Positions 17,516 through 26,463 of a DNA stretch of 64,000 nucleotides are shown one piece after another. The notes under the pieces are model-generated. The model was given only the letters and a program-made list of their open reading frames with translations, was not told the origin of the DNA and did not search any database. How positions within the stretch are numbered: the stretch's first letter is position 1; every line of letters begins with the position of its first letter. The position numbers were made by a program, and so were the translations under genes. The stretch comes from Pseudoselenomonas ruminantium (GTDB lineage: Bacteria; Bacillota; Negativicutes; Selenomonadales; Selenomonadaceae): NCBI GenBank assembly GCA_015058625.1, contig SVCA01000002.1, positions 124,001-188,000 of the forward strand, in the 5' to 3' direction.

Positions 17516-18469
17516 TTAATGCAAACAGAGGAACAGCAGTGGGAAGATTAGCAGGAGGTAAGCGGCTGTGGTGATGACGAAGGAAGAAACGGTTATATCG
17601 TAATTGAGTTTGTAGATTTTGGCGGCCAGCACCGCATTGATGGCGGTGGGGCAGAAGGTCAGAATGATGAGGGTTCCTCGCAGGATGGGGTCGCTGACCA
17701 CAAGATAGGTCAAGGCGATAAAGATAGCTGGCGTGATGACAAAGCGCAGCAATGTCAGGGTGCGTACTGTCCGGGCATATTCCCGCACTTTGCCAAAATC
17801 GATTAAGAACCCTACTGGCAGCATGGCAATCCAGGCGCCGATGTGGACGAGGCTTTGGAAGATGGTGCCAAGTTCCTGAGGCCGTTCCACGCCGTTGGCA
17901 TTGAGCAGCAGGCCAATGATCATGCCCAAAAGGCTCAGCTGGTTGATGGAAAAAAACATTTCCCGGAAACTGTGACCGGGGCTGGACTTGCGGACTGAGG
18001 AAGTATGCTTCAGATAATAGTACTGAGCCATGGGAAACACCACGACGCAGAGAAGAAAATTCTGGGTGGTGCCGATGAGCTGGGAATAGGCGTAGCCCTG
18101 CTCGTTGTAGAGGATAAAGGCACAGACCCCGCCAAGGGTGCCAAGATTGGCGAGCATGGCGCTGGCAATAAAGGCGCCTCTGTCCAACAGATTTTCAATG
18201 CGCCGGGCAAAGAGGGCATAGCCGATAGCTCCTGGCAGCAGTACCAGCATCATGCCAAACAGGGGCACGAGCAGCAGGTTCCAGGACAGGGGCAGCACCC
18301 AGAAACTCAGCAAAGAGAGCGTGGTGTACACGCAGATGACATTAAAGCGGATGACTTTGTTGATGACGTTATCGGAAACCCAATGGCGATGATGCATAAA
18401 GTAGCCCGTCACCAGAGGCAAAATCAAGTCTGTCACCACATAAAGAATCCGCAGGGAAGCACCGTCCAA
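17516..18469 (-). CDS. AEC-family (auxin efflux carrier-like) membrane transporter
   Basis: A polytopic inner-membrane protein of about 317 residues with about ten hydrophobic segments and the bacterial AEC/membrane transport protein layout; the central ANLGTLGGVCAFILYNEQG and late FCPTAINAVLAAKIY stretches fit the family. Bacterial members export or exchange dicarboxylates, amino acids or other small anions, and the substrate here is unknown. GTG 18478 abuts the GAGGAG sequence, so TTG 18469 with an 8-nt spacing is the more likely start. The gene is divergent from the modification cluster that begins at 18602. Confidence 0.82.
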   Translation of the reverse strand: MDGASLRILYVVTDLILPLVTGYFMHHRHWVSDNVINKVIRFNVICVYTTLSLLSFWVLPLSWNLLLVPLFGMMLVLLPGAIGYALFARRIENLLDRGAFIASAMLANLGTLGGVCAFILYNEQGYAYSQLIGTTQNFLLCVVVFPMAQYYYLKHTSSVRKSSPGHSFREMFFSINQLSLLGMIIGLLLNANGVERPQELGTIFQSLVHIGAWIAMLPVGFLIDFGKVREYARTVRTLTLLRFVITPAIFIALTYLVVSDPILRGTLIILTFCPTAINAVLAAKIYKLNYDITVSSFVITTAAYLLLIFPLLFLCLH

Positions 18470-18601
18470 AAAAATCACTCCTCACCAAAATACAGCCGGA
18501 AATTATATGGTTATCCTATCATCTTTTGTGAGGCCTGTAAATGGCATGGGGGCAGGAAAATATGTTATAATGATAGAATGTAAATTGGGGAGGTGGATGA
18601 T

Positions 18602-19546
18602 GTGCCGGAAAAAATCAAGCCGGAATTGTTGCAATTCTTACAACCGGGCGAATTATCCTTGAAGATTCTGGTGGTGGAAAGCCTCTGTTATTTGCCGGAT
18701 TTACGCCGGATGTTTCCCTGTTCCCAGCTTTATGCGGTGACGGCCGATAGGGATGCCATGCTGGATTATCAAGGACTTTCCGTGGAATTTACGGAGCTTA
18801 ATTATCTGGACGCACCGCTGCCTTACCCTAAGGAATTTTTTGATTACATCATTTCGGATTTGACTTTGGAACAGGCAGGTCACCCGCAGGACATTGCGGC
18901 GGGATTTTCCCGCTTTCTCAAGGAGACGGGCAGTTTCCTCACCAGTTTCCGCAATATTCGCCATTGGTCGCAGCTTACGGATTTGCTCGCAGGCCACTAC
19001 TACAATGTGGTGGCGCGGCTTTTTGCCCGGCAGGAATTTGAGCGCCTGCTCTATGCTTCCTATTATAAGATGGTCTTTATGGAACCGCAGAAGCGTCCCG
19101 CGGATGAAAAGACGCTGCAGAAACTTTTGGCAGCGGGCTTTGACAATGAAGGGGACGATATCAATACGGAATTCTATCTGGTGCGGGCAGACAGGTCCAT
19201 GCCGGAAATGGCGCTCTTGAAGTCCATGTACAGTAAAGCGGAACGGCGGCAGTTGTCAATATATTTGCATCGTATTGAATACGGCGTGGAGCCGGAGAAA
19301 AACTGCCGGGAGTTTTGGCAGTTCTATCGTAAGACAGGTTTGTTTGCCGATTATACGGCGGCGTTTATCAAGCAGGCGGTATTCCATCCGAAAAAATTTT
19401 ATCGTGAGTTGCTGGCACATTCGCCCGCGGAGCGGGATGAAATTGGTCAGATGCTTCAAGGGGCAAGGAACAACGTGACCAGTGAGGAAGAAGCTGCTTA
19501 TTTGCAGGAACTTTGGCAGGAATGGCAGGGGATGCAGAATGAATAA
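18602..19546 (+). CDS. SAM-dependent methyltransferase-like protein
   Basis: The first about 150 residues resemble a class I methyltransferase Rossmann fold: LKILVVES at strand 1, LYAVTADRD at strand 2, FDYIISDLTLEQAGHP near the motif-post-I strand, then GFSRFLKETGSFLTSFRNIRHWSQL. Motif I lacks the usual glycine-rich loop (VVESLCYLPDL), so SAM binding may be weak or lost. The remaining half is helical and unrecognised. GTG 18602 is chosen because GGGGAGG (18587-18593) is 8 nt upstream; the earlier GTG 18593 overlaps that site. Its stop codon overlaps the next gene by 8 nt. Its role is inferred from the cluster. Confidence 0.65.
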   Translation: MPEKIKPELLQFLQPGELSLKILVVESLCYLPDLRRMFPCSQLYAVTADRDAMLDYQGLSVEFTELNYLDAPLPYPKEFFDYIISDLTLEQAGHPQDIAAGFSRFLKETGSFLTSFRNIRHWSQLTDLLAGHYYNVVARLFARQEFERLLYASYYKMVFMEPQKRPADEKTLQKLLAAGFDNEGDDINTEFYLVRADRSMPEMALLKSMYSKAERRQLSIYLHRIEYGVEPEKNCREFWQFYRKTGLFADYTAAFIKQAVFHPKKFYRELLAHSPAERDEIGQMLQGARNNVTSEEEAAYLQELWQEWQGMQNE

Positions 19547-20231
19547 TCAAGTGGATGAACAAAAGATTGCCTTTATTACCTGTGTCAATAGTGAGGACTG
19601 GTACAGCGAGTGCCGTCTCTATTTGGAGAGCCTGCAGATACCTGAGGGCATGACGGCGGAGTTTATTCCGGTCAGGGGAGCAGATTCCATGTGCGCGGGG
19701 TATAATGAGGGGATGGCCCGCACGGATGCCAAATACAAGGTCTATCTTCATCAGGATACGCTGGTGGTCAATAAACATCTCGTGGCGGATTTGCTGCATA
19801 TTTTTGCGGATAAAACGGTTGGGGCCGTGGGTGTCATCGGCTGCCGCAGTCTGCCGCTTAGCGGGGTATGGTGGGATGGCCTGCGCACCTATGGCCGGGT
19901 ACTTCATGCCTGTGAACCAGAAAGTGTGGTGGATTCCCACTGCCGGGAGCCGGAAGGAGAATATCAGGAAGTGGAAGCCGTGGACGGCCTCTTTATTGCG
20001 ACCCAGTATGACGTAAAATGGCGGGAGGATATCTTCACCGGCTGGCATCTTTACGATACATCTCTGTGCAAGGAGATGCAGCGGGCGGGTTACAAAGTGG
20101 TGGTGCCTAATCAGGAGAAAGACTTTTGGTGCATCCACTGCCCCAAGGAGAAGCCCTTGGCCTATGAGTACAAAGGTTATCAAAAAGCATTTATCCGGGA
20201 GTACGGCAAAGAACTCAACCCCGAGGTGTGA
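19539..20231 (+). CDS. Glycosyltransferase family 2-like protein
   Basis: 230 residues resembling the StrF/Glyco_tranf_2_5 group of GT-A-like proteins. IAFITCVNSEDWYSECRLYL forms the opening strand-helix, then PVRGADSMCAGYNEGM, and a YKVYLHQDTLVVN stretch that resembles the DxD-containing metal site (here HQDT). EAVDGLFIATQYDVKWREDI and TGWHLYDTSLCKEMQRAGY form the acceptor side. The ATG at 19539 overlaps the previous stop codon (ATGAATAA). It sits between a methyltransferase-like gene and a FliB-like gene, pointing to protein or surface-glycan modification. Donor and acceptor are unknown. Confidence 0.75.
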   Translation: MNNQVDEQKIAFITCVNSEDWYSECRLYLESLQIPEGMTAEFIPVRGADSMCAGYNEGMARTDAKYKVYLHQDTLVVNKHLVADLLHIFADKTVGAVGVIGCRSLPLSGVWWDGLRTYGRVLHACEPESVVDSHCREPEGEYQEVEAVDGLFIATQYDVKWREDIFTGWHLYDTSLCKEMQRAGYKVVVPNQEKDFWCIHCPKEKPLAYEYKGYQKAFIREYGKELNPEV

Positions 20232-20233
20232 GC

Positions 20234-21325
20234 ATGATGAACGCAGCAGAATATACTTGTATCGAACCGGACTATGTAGAAAAATTTTTTTGTGATGGCA
20301 GCAAGTGTGGCGGCTCTATTTGCTGTTATGGCTGGCAGCAGCTTTTGGATGATGCGGCTTTGGCCCGCTATCGTTCCGTCAAAGGAACGGAAGGAGAGCG
20401 CATAAGAGCAGGGCTGGTCTATCTGGAAGAAGCAGATGGCTATGGCCTCCGCCATGAGGATAATCACTGTGTCTTTCTGAGGGATGACGGCCTTTGTAGT
20501 TTGCAGAAAAAATACGGGGCGGAGATGCTGACGGATGTCTGCGCAGAATATCCTCGCAAGACGCGCCTCTTTCCTAACAACATTGTTGAGCGGGCACTTT
20601 GCGTGACCTGCCCTGTGGCGGCAGATTTGATTTTGCAGAATGAGGAACCTGTATCGCTTATACAGCGGCAGATAAAGTCCACCCGCGGCAACTACTTTCA
20701 GCCAGCAGGTGATACAGAGGTTTTGGAGCAGCTGCGCTTTTTTGATTGGCAGGCACGTGGGATTGAAATCTTGCAGAGCCGTAATCTTTCCCTGCCGCAG
20801 CGTTTGCACAAGCTGTTGCTGGAGCTGGCAGCGGCTGATGCAAGTTTGCCTTGGGGACAGGATACGGATGGTGTTATCTGGGAACCATGGGCACCGGCAC
20901 AGCAGGCGCGTTTTTTCCGTTTTTTTGTGGCAGGGATTGAGGACAATACGGAGGATACGGCAGCATATCTGGCCGGAATTGCAGCGTGGGAACAGGCTGG
21001 TTTTATGACAGCAGCGGAAGCCCAAAAACTTTTGGCAGAAAAAGTATGGCAGCCCTATGGCCTGATGCTGGAAAATTATCTGGTCAATGAGTGGTTCAAG
21101 GAGCTTTACCCCTGTGCTGTTTTGGGAACCTTTGCTTATAACGGCCTTTATTTTGTGGTACAATGGGAAATGTGGCAGTTTTTGCTCGTGCTTGTTTTGC
21201 GGGATGGACAAGCTGATATCCGCAAGACGATAAAGGAGACCGCCTGCTGGCTGGCCTCCCGGCTCAATCATTACACAGAGGCCCGCAATGTACTGATGGA
21301 GCTTTTGCGGTCAAATAAAGGATAA
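20234..21325 (+). CDS. fliB: FliB-like flagellin lysine-N-methylase
   Basis: 363 residues with the FliB pattern. An N-terminal cysteine cluster FFCDGSKCGGSICCYGW is followed by DNHCVFLRDDGLC and AEMLTDVCAEYPRKTRLF, matching the YkgJ/FliB cysteine-cluster family that likely binds a metal or Fe-S centre. Salmonella FliB methylates surface lysines of flagellin. Start ATG 20234 is chosen because GAGG at 20224-20227 precedes it and it lies 2 nt past the previous stop codon. The neighbouring glycosyltransferases support a flagellin-modification role, but the flagellin gene is not in the window. Confidence 0.8.
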   Translation: MMNAAEYTCIEPDYVEKFFCDGSKCGGSICCYGWQQLLDDAALARYRSVKGTEGERIRAGLVYLEEADGYGLRHEDNHCVFLRDDGLCSLQKKYGAEMLTDVCAEYPRKTRLFPNNIVERALCVTCPVAADLILQNEEPVSLIQRQIKSTRGNYFQPAGDTEVLEQLRFFDWQARGIEILQSRNLSLPQRLHKLLLELAAADASLPWGQDTDGVIWEPWAPAQQARFFRFFVAGIEDNTEDTAAYLAGIAAWEQAGFMTAAEAQKLLAEKVWQPYGLMLENYLVNEWFKELYPCAVLGTFAYNGLYFVVQWEMWQFLLVLVLRDGQADIRKTIKETACWLASRLNHYTEARNVLMELLRSNKG

Positions 21326-21401
21326 GCGGGCAGTGACGTAGAATAAGTAGAAGCGACGGTTTTTAGGGATTTTCGATAATTTTTTGGGAGTTAGTCTGTT
21401 T

Positions 21402-23120
21402 ATGGAGCATGAAACGTTAAATTGGCTGAATCTGGCCGATAAGTTTGCGAGTGATGGTGACCCGAAGGGCATGCGGGCCTGCGCACGGGAACTTTGGAAT
21501 ATTGATGCGGAGAGCATGGACGGGGCAGCGGTAATGGCTGAAGCGGCTCTTTATACCGGCGACCACGAGGAAGCCCATGCGCTCTTGGATGAAATCCTGC
21601 GCAAGAAGCCCCAGCATCTGCGGGGGCGTTTGGTGGCAGCAGGTCTTGCTGCTGTGGAATTCCGTCTCGACGAGGAAATTCCGGAATTGAATAAACTGGT
21701 CAATGAGTTGGAACGGAAACTCTGGGCGCTGACTCCTGATGAACCCTATTACAAAATCGTCATTTACCTTTTACAAAAAGCCAGAGCCTGGCTGGCGGAT
21801 GCTTATTATCTGGCTGCTGAGCCGGATAAGGCAGCGGCCTTGATGCTGGCCCATAGCAAAAATGGAGCTTCTGATGAAGAGAAGGCCTCATCTTATAGCA
21901 AGTTCCTCTTCATGCGCAATTATCGGGAACTGGGCGCATTGGAGGGTAAGGAACTGGCAGAAAAATACGGCCCCATGCTGAATGTCACGCCTTATCTTCA
22001 TGATAATGCGCAGAAACTTCCCGGCAAGAAACTCCGTATCGGTTATCTTTCGCCGGATTTCCGTCAGCATGCGGTGGCCAATTTCGTAGCGCCACTGCTC
22101 AAGAATTTCGATGGCAGCCGGTTCAGTGTCTATGCTTATTCCACGGGACAACGGGATGAGGTAACGAAGCGGCTGATGGCTTCGCCGGTGACCTGGCGGG
22201 ATTTGCGCGGACGCAGCCCCAGAACGGCGGCGCGGCTCATTGCTGAAGATCAGATTGATATTCTGGTGGATTTATCCGGTCACAGCAACAACAACTGCCT
22301 GCCCATTATGGCCTTGCGCCCTGCACCGGTGCAGGTGGCAGGTATTGGCTATATGAATACCACAGGGCTTTCCACCATTGATTATTTCCTGTCGGATGAG
22401 GTCTGTCTGCCTGCCGGTGAACAGGCAGCTCAGGGCTTTACGGAAAAAATCCTGCGCCTGCCGCATTCCCATCTCTGCTATGTGCCGGGTGCGGTGCGGG
22501 AAATTCCACCAGCGGGCACAGAGGCGCCCTGCCTCAAAAATGGTTTCGTGACTTTTGGCTCGTTTAATAATTTAGCAAAAGTCACGGATGAAACCCTGCT
22601 TCTTTGGCGGGGAATTCTGGATCAGGTACATAGCTCCAAGCTGGTGCTCAAGGGCAAGATTTGCAGCATTGATTCCGGCCGGGCCATTTTGCGTGACCGT
22701 CTGAAGCGGCTCAGCTTTGATTTGGCACGGGTGGAGATGCGGCCTTACAGTCCTGACTATATGGAACAGTACCGGGATATTGATATCGCATTGGATACGA
22801 TGCCCTACAATGGGGGACTGACCACCTGCGAAGCTCTGTTCATGGGCGTGCCGGTCGTGAGCATCCGCGGGCGCCGCCATGGTTCCCGTTTTGGTGCCTC
22901 CATTCTGGTGAATGCCGGGGTTAAAGAGCTTGTGGTAGAAAATGACATCAACTATGTGCGCCGAGCCGTGCAGCTGGGCAACAGTCCGGAACTTATCGGT
23001 GCATATCATTCGGGACTGCGGGCAAATCTCTTGAAATCTCCGCTGATGGATGTCAAAAATTATATGCGCGAGCTTGAAAGTGGATATTGTGCGATATGGC
23101 AAAATTTTTGCACAATATAA
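21402..23120 (+). CDS. TPR-GT41 O-linked N-acetylglucosaminyltransferase-like protein
   Basis: A 572-residue SPINDLY/OGT-type glycosyltransferase. Residues about 1-150 are TPR-like helices that would bind protein acceptors. The GT-B catalytic part begins near LRIGYLSPDFRQHAVANFV, the OGT H-motif. It continues with VDLSGHSNNNCLPIMALRPA, TFGSFNNLAKV and the C-terminal DIALDTMPYNGGLTTCEAL and VPVVSIRG motifs typical of bacterial GT41. Such enzymes add a sugar to Ser/Thr of flagellins or adhesins. ATG 21402 follows GGGAG. It is the last gene of the putative flagellin-modification cluster. Confidence 0.88.
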   Translation: MEHETLNWLNLADKFASDGDPKGMRACARELWNIDAESMDGAAVMAEAALYTGDHEEAHALLDEILRKKPQHLRGRLVAAGLAAVEFRLDEEIPELNKLVNELERKLWALTPDEPYYKIVIYLLQKARAWLADAYYLAAEPDKAAALMLAHSKNGASDEEKASSYSKFLFMRNYRELGALEGKELAEKYGPMLNVTPYLHDNAQKLPGKKLRIGYLSPDFRQHAVANFVAPLLKNFDGSRFSVYAYSTGQRDEVTKRLMASPVTWRDLRGRSPRTAARLIAEDQIDILVDLSGHSNNNCLPIMALRPAPVQVAGIGYMNTTGLSTIDYFLSDEVCLPAGEQAAQGFTEKILRLPHSHLCYVPGAVREIPPAGTEAPCLKNGFVTFGSFNNLAKVTDETLLLWRGILDQVHSSKLVLKGKICSIDSGRAILRDRLKRLSFDLARVEMRPYSPDYMEQYRDIDIALDTMPYNGGLTTCEALFMGVPVVSIRGRRHGSRFGASILVNAGVKELVVENDINYVRRAVQLGNSPELIGAYHSGLRANLLKSPLMDVKNYMRELESGYCAIWQNFCTI

Positions 23121-23127
23121 AAAACAC

Positions 23128-23156
23128 TTGCATTTTTGAACTAAACAATATATAAT
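23128..23156 (+). promoter_or_regulatory. Sigma-A promoter of the zinc-ribbon gene
   Basis: TTGCAT (23128-23133), a 17-nt spacer and TATAAT (23151-23156), leaving a leader of about 100 nt before the zinc-ribbon protein. Confidence 0.7.
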
Positions 23157-23264
23157 AATAGGCATGGACGTTCTTTTTCTCGGCGTAATCTACGGAAAAA
23201 CTAGGGGACTCAGGGATACAGGGACATCTAAATATTATTTCTTTTTAGGTAAGGGGATTATCGT

Positions 23265-23555
23265 ATGGCTTTTGAAGACAAAACACTGGTATGCAAAGAA
23301 TGTGGGAAGGAATTTACGTTCACTGCTGGTGAGCAGGAATTCTACGCTGAGAAAGGGTTTGAAAACGAACCGGCACGTTGCCGCGATTGCCGTGACAAAC
23401 GTCGTCGCAGCCGTGATGGCGGTGAAGCCCGTCAGATGTTCAAGGTAATTTGCGCTGAATGCGGCAAGGAAACGGAAGTTCCGTTCGAGCCGAAGAACGA
23501 CCGTCCGGTATACTGCCGTGACTGCTTTAACAAAAAAAGAGGCGAAGCAATGTAA
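23265..23555 (+). CDS. Tandem zinc-ribbon protein
   Basis: A small soluble protein of 96 residues with two treble-clef/zinc-ribbon units: CKECGKEFTFTAGEQEFYAE with CRDCRDKRR, then CAECGKETEVPFEP with CRDCFNKKR. Each supplies two CxxC pairs for zinc. This CxxC-FTAGEQ-FYAEKGF-PARC layout is the probable zinc-ribbon domain found in many Firmicutes and cyanobacteria. The basic linker RRRSRDGG suggests nucleic-acid contact, but no function is established. It has its own promoter and stands alone. Confidence 0.85.
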   Translation: MAFEDKTLVCKECGKEFTFTAGEQEFYAEKGFENEPARCRDCRDKRRRSRDGGEARQMFKVICAECGKETEVPFEPKNDRPVYCRDCFNKKRGEAM

Positions 23556-23565
23556 TCATTAACAC

Positions 23566-23593
23566 TTGCAGTTTTTCTGTAGTGTGTTATACT
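23566..23593 (+). promoter_or_regulatory. Predicted promoter of the amino-acid binding-protein gene
   Basis: TTGCAG (23566-23571), a 16-nt spacer and TATACT (23588-23593). A terminator-like hairpin lies between it and the gene. Confidence 0.5.
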
Positions 23594-23610
23594 TACATTG
23601 TGCGTGACGA

Positions 23611-23648
23611 GTGGAGTTTGAGCGAAGCGCTCAGACTCCACTTTTGTT
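23611..23648 (+). terminator. Terminator-like hairpin upstream of the amino-acid importer
   Basis: GTGGAGTTTGAGCG (23611-23624) pairs with CGCTCAGACTCCAC (23628-23641), followed by TTTTGTT. It is either the zinc-ribbon gene terminator or a leader attenuator. Confidence 0.75.
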
Positions 23649-23685
23649 ACATTGTAAAAATTTAATTTGAGAGTGGGGTTATTCT

Positions 23686-24471
23686 ATGAAGATGAAAAAA
23701 GTGTTATCCCTTCTGGCAGCAGGTGCCTTTGCTGTCTTTGCTATGGCAGGCTGCGGCAGCGACAATGGCAGCGCTCCTGCTGGTGATAAGCAGGCTAAGG
23801 TCCTGAAAGTCGGTTCTTCCATCGACTTCCCGCCGTTTGAGTTCCAGGACGAAGGACAGAAGGAATATCAGGGCTTTGATATGGATCTCATCCGGGCCAT
23901 CGGCAAGGAAATGGGCCGCGAAGTGGAAATCCAGAATCTGGGCTTTGATGGCCTGATTCCGGCACTGCAGGGCAAGAGCATCGATGTGGCTATCTCCGGT
24001 ATGACCATCAACGATGAACGCAAGGCAAATGTTCTGTTCTCTGACCCGTATTATCAGTCCGGTCTGACCATGGTGGTTCGTCAGGACGAAGAAGCCATCA
24101 AGAAGTTCTCTGACCTCAAGGGCAAGAAGGTAGCTGTACAGATTGGTACCACCAGTGCTGCAGAAGTTAAGAAGCTCGAAGGCGTGACGGTTACGGAACT
24201 CAACACCCCGGCTGACTGCTTCATGGAACTCAAGGCCAAAGGTGTGGATGCCGTCGTAAATGACCGTCCGGTAAATGATTACTTCATCACCAAGAATGCC
24301 GCACAGGGCGTCAAGGTGCTGGACGAAAAACTGACGGCTGAAGATTACGGCATTGCCATCAATAAGGACAATGCAGAACTGCAGAAGGAAATTAACGCTG
24401 CGCTCAAGAAGCTCAAAGAAAACGGCGAATACGACAAGATTTTCGCAAAATGGTTCGGCGAGAAAAAATAA
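23686..24471 (+). CDS. Polar amino-acid ABC transporter substrate-binding lipoprotein
   Basis: A family 3 solute-binding protein of 261 residues. The lipobox MAGC lies near residue 22. The mature protein starts with VLKVGSSIDFPPFEFQDEG and includes QGFDMDLIRAIGKEMGREVE, DGLIPALQGKSIDVAISGMT and DERKANVLFSDPYYQSGLTM, which shape the amino-acid carboxylate/amine pocket. Specificity (Gln, Cys, Arg or other) cannot be fixed by eye. It is separated from its permease and ATPase genes by a terminator and a new consensus promoter, so the binding protein can be made in different amounts. Confidence 0.93.
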   Translation: MKMKKVLSLLAAGAFAVFAMAGCGSDNGSAPAGDKQAKVLKVGSSIDFPPFEFQDEGQKEYQGFDMDLIRAIGKEMGREVEIQNLGFDGLIPALQGKSIDVAISGMTINDERKANVLFSDPYYQSGLTMVVRQDEEAIKKFSDLKGKKVAVQIGTTSAAEVKKLEGVTVTELNTPADCFMELKAKGVDAVVNDRPVNDYFITKNAAQGVKVLDEKLTAEDYGIAINKDNAELQKEINAALKKLKENGEYDKIFAKWFGEKK

Positions 24472-24482
24472 TAGTTTTTCCC

Positions 24483-24512
24483 ATAGCCTTCCCTTTCGGG
24501 AAGGCTATTTTA
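24483..24512 (+). terminator. Intrinsic terminator after the binding-protein gene
   Basis: ATAGCCTTCCC (24483-24493) pairs with GGGAAGGCTAT (24498-24508), loop TTTC, then TTTTA. Confidence 0.9.
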
Positions 24513-24516
24513 CAGG

Positions 24517-24545
24517 TTGACACTCTTAAAATATTGCTCTATAAT
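24517..24545 (+). promoter_or_regulatory. Full-consensus sigma-A promoter for the permease-ATPase pair
   Basis: TTGACA (24517-24522), a 17-nt spacer and TATAAT (24540-24545). Both hexamers and the spacing match the consensus exactly. Confidence 0.85.
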
Positions 24546-24576
24546 TATACATGATTTATGAATAAATATAAGCAGG

Positions 24577-25251
24577 GTGAAAGATATGGATTTTAATTTT
24601 GACTTGGTTGTACAGTCCTTTCCCTTGCTCCTGTTGGGAGCGGGGATAACCATCAAGATAACGGCACTGTCTGTGGCCGTGGGTATTATTATCGGCCTCT
24701 TTATGGGCATTGCCCGCATTGGCCGTATCCGGATTTTCCGCTGGATTGCGGCGGTGTATGTGGATTTCTTCCGCGGGACGCCGCTGCTCGTACAGATTTT
24801 CCTCGTATACTTCGCTCTGCCCTTGATGACCGGACAGAGAAGTGATCCCTATGTGGCAGCCATAAGCGCCTGCGGTTTGAACTCTGGCGCCTATGTGGCG
24901 GAGATTTTCCGCTCGGGGATTCAGTCCATTGACAAGGGGCAGATGGAAGCGGGACGTTCTCTTGGCATGACCTGGGTGCAGACCATGCGTTACATTGTGG
25001 TTCCGCAGGCGTTTAAGCGGGTTATCCCGCAGCTGGGCAATGAGTTTATCGCGCTCCTCAAGGATTCTTCGCTGGTATCGGTTATCGGCTTTGAGGAACT
25101 GACCCGCCGCGGCCAGCTCATCATTGCCAAGACCTATGCGTCGGTGGAAATCTGGACTTGCGTAGCCATCATTTACCTGATTATGACGCTGACTATTTCC
25201 CGCTTTGTGGCATTTTTGGAGTGGAGGTTTGCAAAAGATGATCGTCATTGA
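24577..25251 (+). CDS. Polar amino-acid ABC transporter permease
   Basis: A 224-residue HisMQ/GlnP-type permease. Several transmembrane helices are present, with the conserved [19 protein letters not shown] segment and the EAA loop [21 protein letters not shown], which contacts the ATPase. It presumably acts as a homodimer because only one permease gene is present. It overlaps the ATPase gene by 14 nt. Confidence 0.93.
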   Translation: MKDMDFNFDLVVQSFPLLLLGAGITIKITALSVAVGIIIGLFMGIARIGRIRIFRWIAAVYVDFFRGTPLLVQIFLVYFALPLMTGQRSDPYVAAISACGLNSGAYVAEIFRSGIQSIDKGQMEAGRSLGMTWVQTMRYIVVPQAFKRVIPQLGNEFIALLKDSSLVSVIGFEELTRRGQLIIAKTYASVEIWTCVAIIYLIMTLTISRFVAFLEWRFAKDDRH

Positions 25252-25957
25252 AAATTTACATAAGGCCTTTGGCAAGGTGGAAGTCCTCAAAGGTGTCAAT
25301 CTCCATATCAAACCGAAGGAAGTCGTGGCGCTTATCGGCCCGTCCGGTTCCGGCAAGAGCACCTTGCTGCGCTGCATGAACTATCTGGAAGAACCCACCA
25401 GCGGCAAGGTGACGGTGGACGGCACACCGCTCGATGGGGAAACGAACATCAATAAAGTGCGGGAAGAAGTCGGCATGGTGTTTCAGCGCTTCAATTTGTT
25501 CCCGCATATGACGGCGCTGGAGAATATTATGCTGGCGCCCATGAAGGTCAAAAAAATCAGCCAGGCTGAGGCGAAGAAGAAAGCCGAGGAACTATTGGCA
25601 CGGGTTGGCTTGGCAGATAAAGCCAATAATTATCCCAGCCAGCTTTCCGGCGGTCAGCAGCAGCGTGTGGCCATTGCTCGCGCACTGGCTATGGAACCCA
25701 AGGTCATGCTCTTTGATGAACCGACATCAGCCCTTGACCCGGAAATGGTCGGCGAGGTTCTGGATGTTATGCGTTCTCTGGCCAAGGAAGGCATGACCAT
25801 GGCTATTGTGACGCACGAAATGGGCTTTGCCCGGGAAGTGGCCGACCGGGTTCTCTTCATTGATGGTGGCGGCATCTTAGAACAGGGTACACCAGAAGAA
25901 CTCTTTGCACATCCTCAGCAGGAACGTACCAAGAGTTTCCTTTCCAAAGTGTTGTAA
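25238..25957 (+). CDS. Polar amino-acid ABC transporter ATPase
   Basis: A 239-residue GlnQ/HisP-type ATPase with Walker [10 protein letters not shown], the Q-loop region [15 protein letters not shown], signature LSGGQQQR, Walker [15 protein letters not shown] and the H-loop [17 protein letters not shown] 25238 is chosen inside the end of the permease gene because GGAGG lies just upstream and the family N-terminus [12 protein letters not shown] starts here. It completes the binding protein-permease-ATPase importer. Confidence 0.94.
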   Translation: MIVIENLHKAFGKVEVLKGVNLHIKPKEVVALIGPSGSGKSTLLRCMNYLEEPTSGKVTVDGTPLDGETNINKVREEVGMVFQRFNLFPHMTALENIMLAPMKVKKISQAEAKKKAEELLARVGLADKANNYPSQLSGGQQQRVAIARALAMEPKVMLFDEPTSALDPEMVGEVLDVMRSLAKEGMTMAIVTHEMGFAREVADRVLFIDGGGILEQGTPEELFAHPQQERTKSFLSKVL

Positions 25958-25998
25958 AAGTGTAAAAGGGTAAAACTGTATACACATATAAGAAAAGA

Positions 25999-26027
25999 TT
26001 GACAATTCAATAACTAACAATTATAAT
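25999..26027 (+). promoter_or_regulatory. Full-consensus sigma-A promoter of the cold-shock gene
   Basis: TTGACA (25999-26004), a 17-nt spacer and TATAAT (26022-26027), followed by a leader of about 50 nt. Confidence 0.85.
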
Positions 26028-26086
26028 TGTTATTGGGTCGTCAAAGAATTGTAGGCGACAGGTTTTAAGCAACAGGAGGAATCTCA

Positions 26087-26287
26087 ATGGTTGGTAAAGT
26101 TAAATGGTTCAGCGCTGAAAAAGGTTATGGCTTCATTGCCCGCGAGGATGGGGACGATGTATTCGTACATTTTTCCGCTATCAATGATGAAGGCTTCAAG
26201 ACCCTGAACGAAGGTCAGGAAGTTGAATTTGACATCGTGGAAGGCGCCCGCGGTCCGCAGGCTTCTAATGTCAGCAAAACGGCATAA
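26087..26287 (+). CDS. csp: Cold-shock protein, CspA family
   Basis: A single OB-fold cold-shock domain of 66 residues. RNP1 is KGYGFIAR and RNP2 is VFVHFS, in the standard [17 protein letters not shown] order. It binds single-stranded RNA/DNA and acts as an RNA chaperone. An AGGAGG site precedes the ATG. A perfect promoter and a tight terminator make it a strongly expressed monocistronic gene. Confidence 0.96.
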   Translation: MVGKVKWFSAEKGYGFIAREDGDDVFVHFSAINDEGFKTLNEGQEVEFDIVEGARGPQASNVSKTA

Positions 26288-26305
26288 TTAATTTTATAGC
26301 GAATT

Positions 26306-26340
26306 AAGCCTTCCCGAGCGGGAAGGCTTTTTATTATTTT
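26306..26340 (+). terminator. Intrinsic terminator of the cold-shock gene
   Basis: AAGCCTTCCC (26306-26315) pairs with GGGAAGGCTT (26320-26329), followed by TTTATTATTTTT. Confidence 0.93.
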
Positions 26341-26362
26341 TCTTTACAATAAAAGAAGGGTT

Positions 26363-26391
26363 TTGCATACAAGCGGCGAATACTGTATATA
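26363..26391 (+). promoter_or_regulatory. Predicted hpf promoter
   Basis: TTGCAT (26363-26368), a 17-nt spacer and TATATA (26386-26391), about 70 nt upstream of the start codon. Confidence 0.6.
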
Positions 26392-26463
26392 AAACCAAAT
26401 AAGTTGTTGCTAGTTAATCCGCAGGCAACGTCCTGTGGCAGTATAAGAAAGGGGATGTGTCAT

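Noticed and set aside
24483..26329. Repeated GCCTTCCC/GGGAAGGC sequence as a mobile repeat
   Set aside because: The copies at 24484, 26306, 36102 and 46151 are simple intrinsic terminator stems with T tracts; only the versions at 4855 and 44117 carry the extra conserved hairpin and tail of the repeat family.
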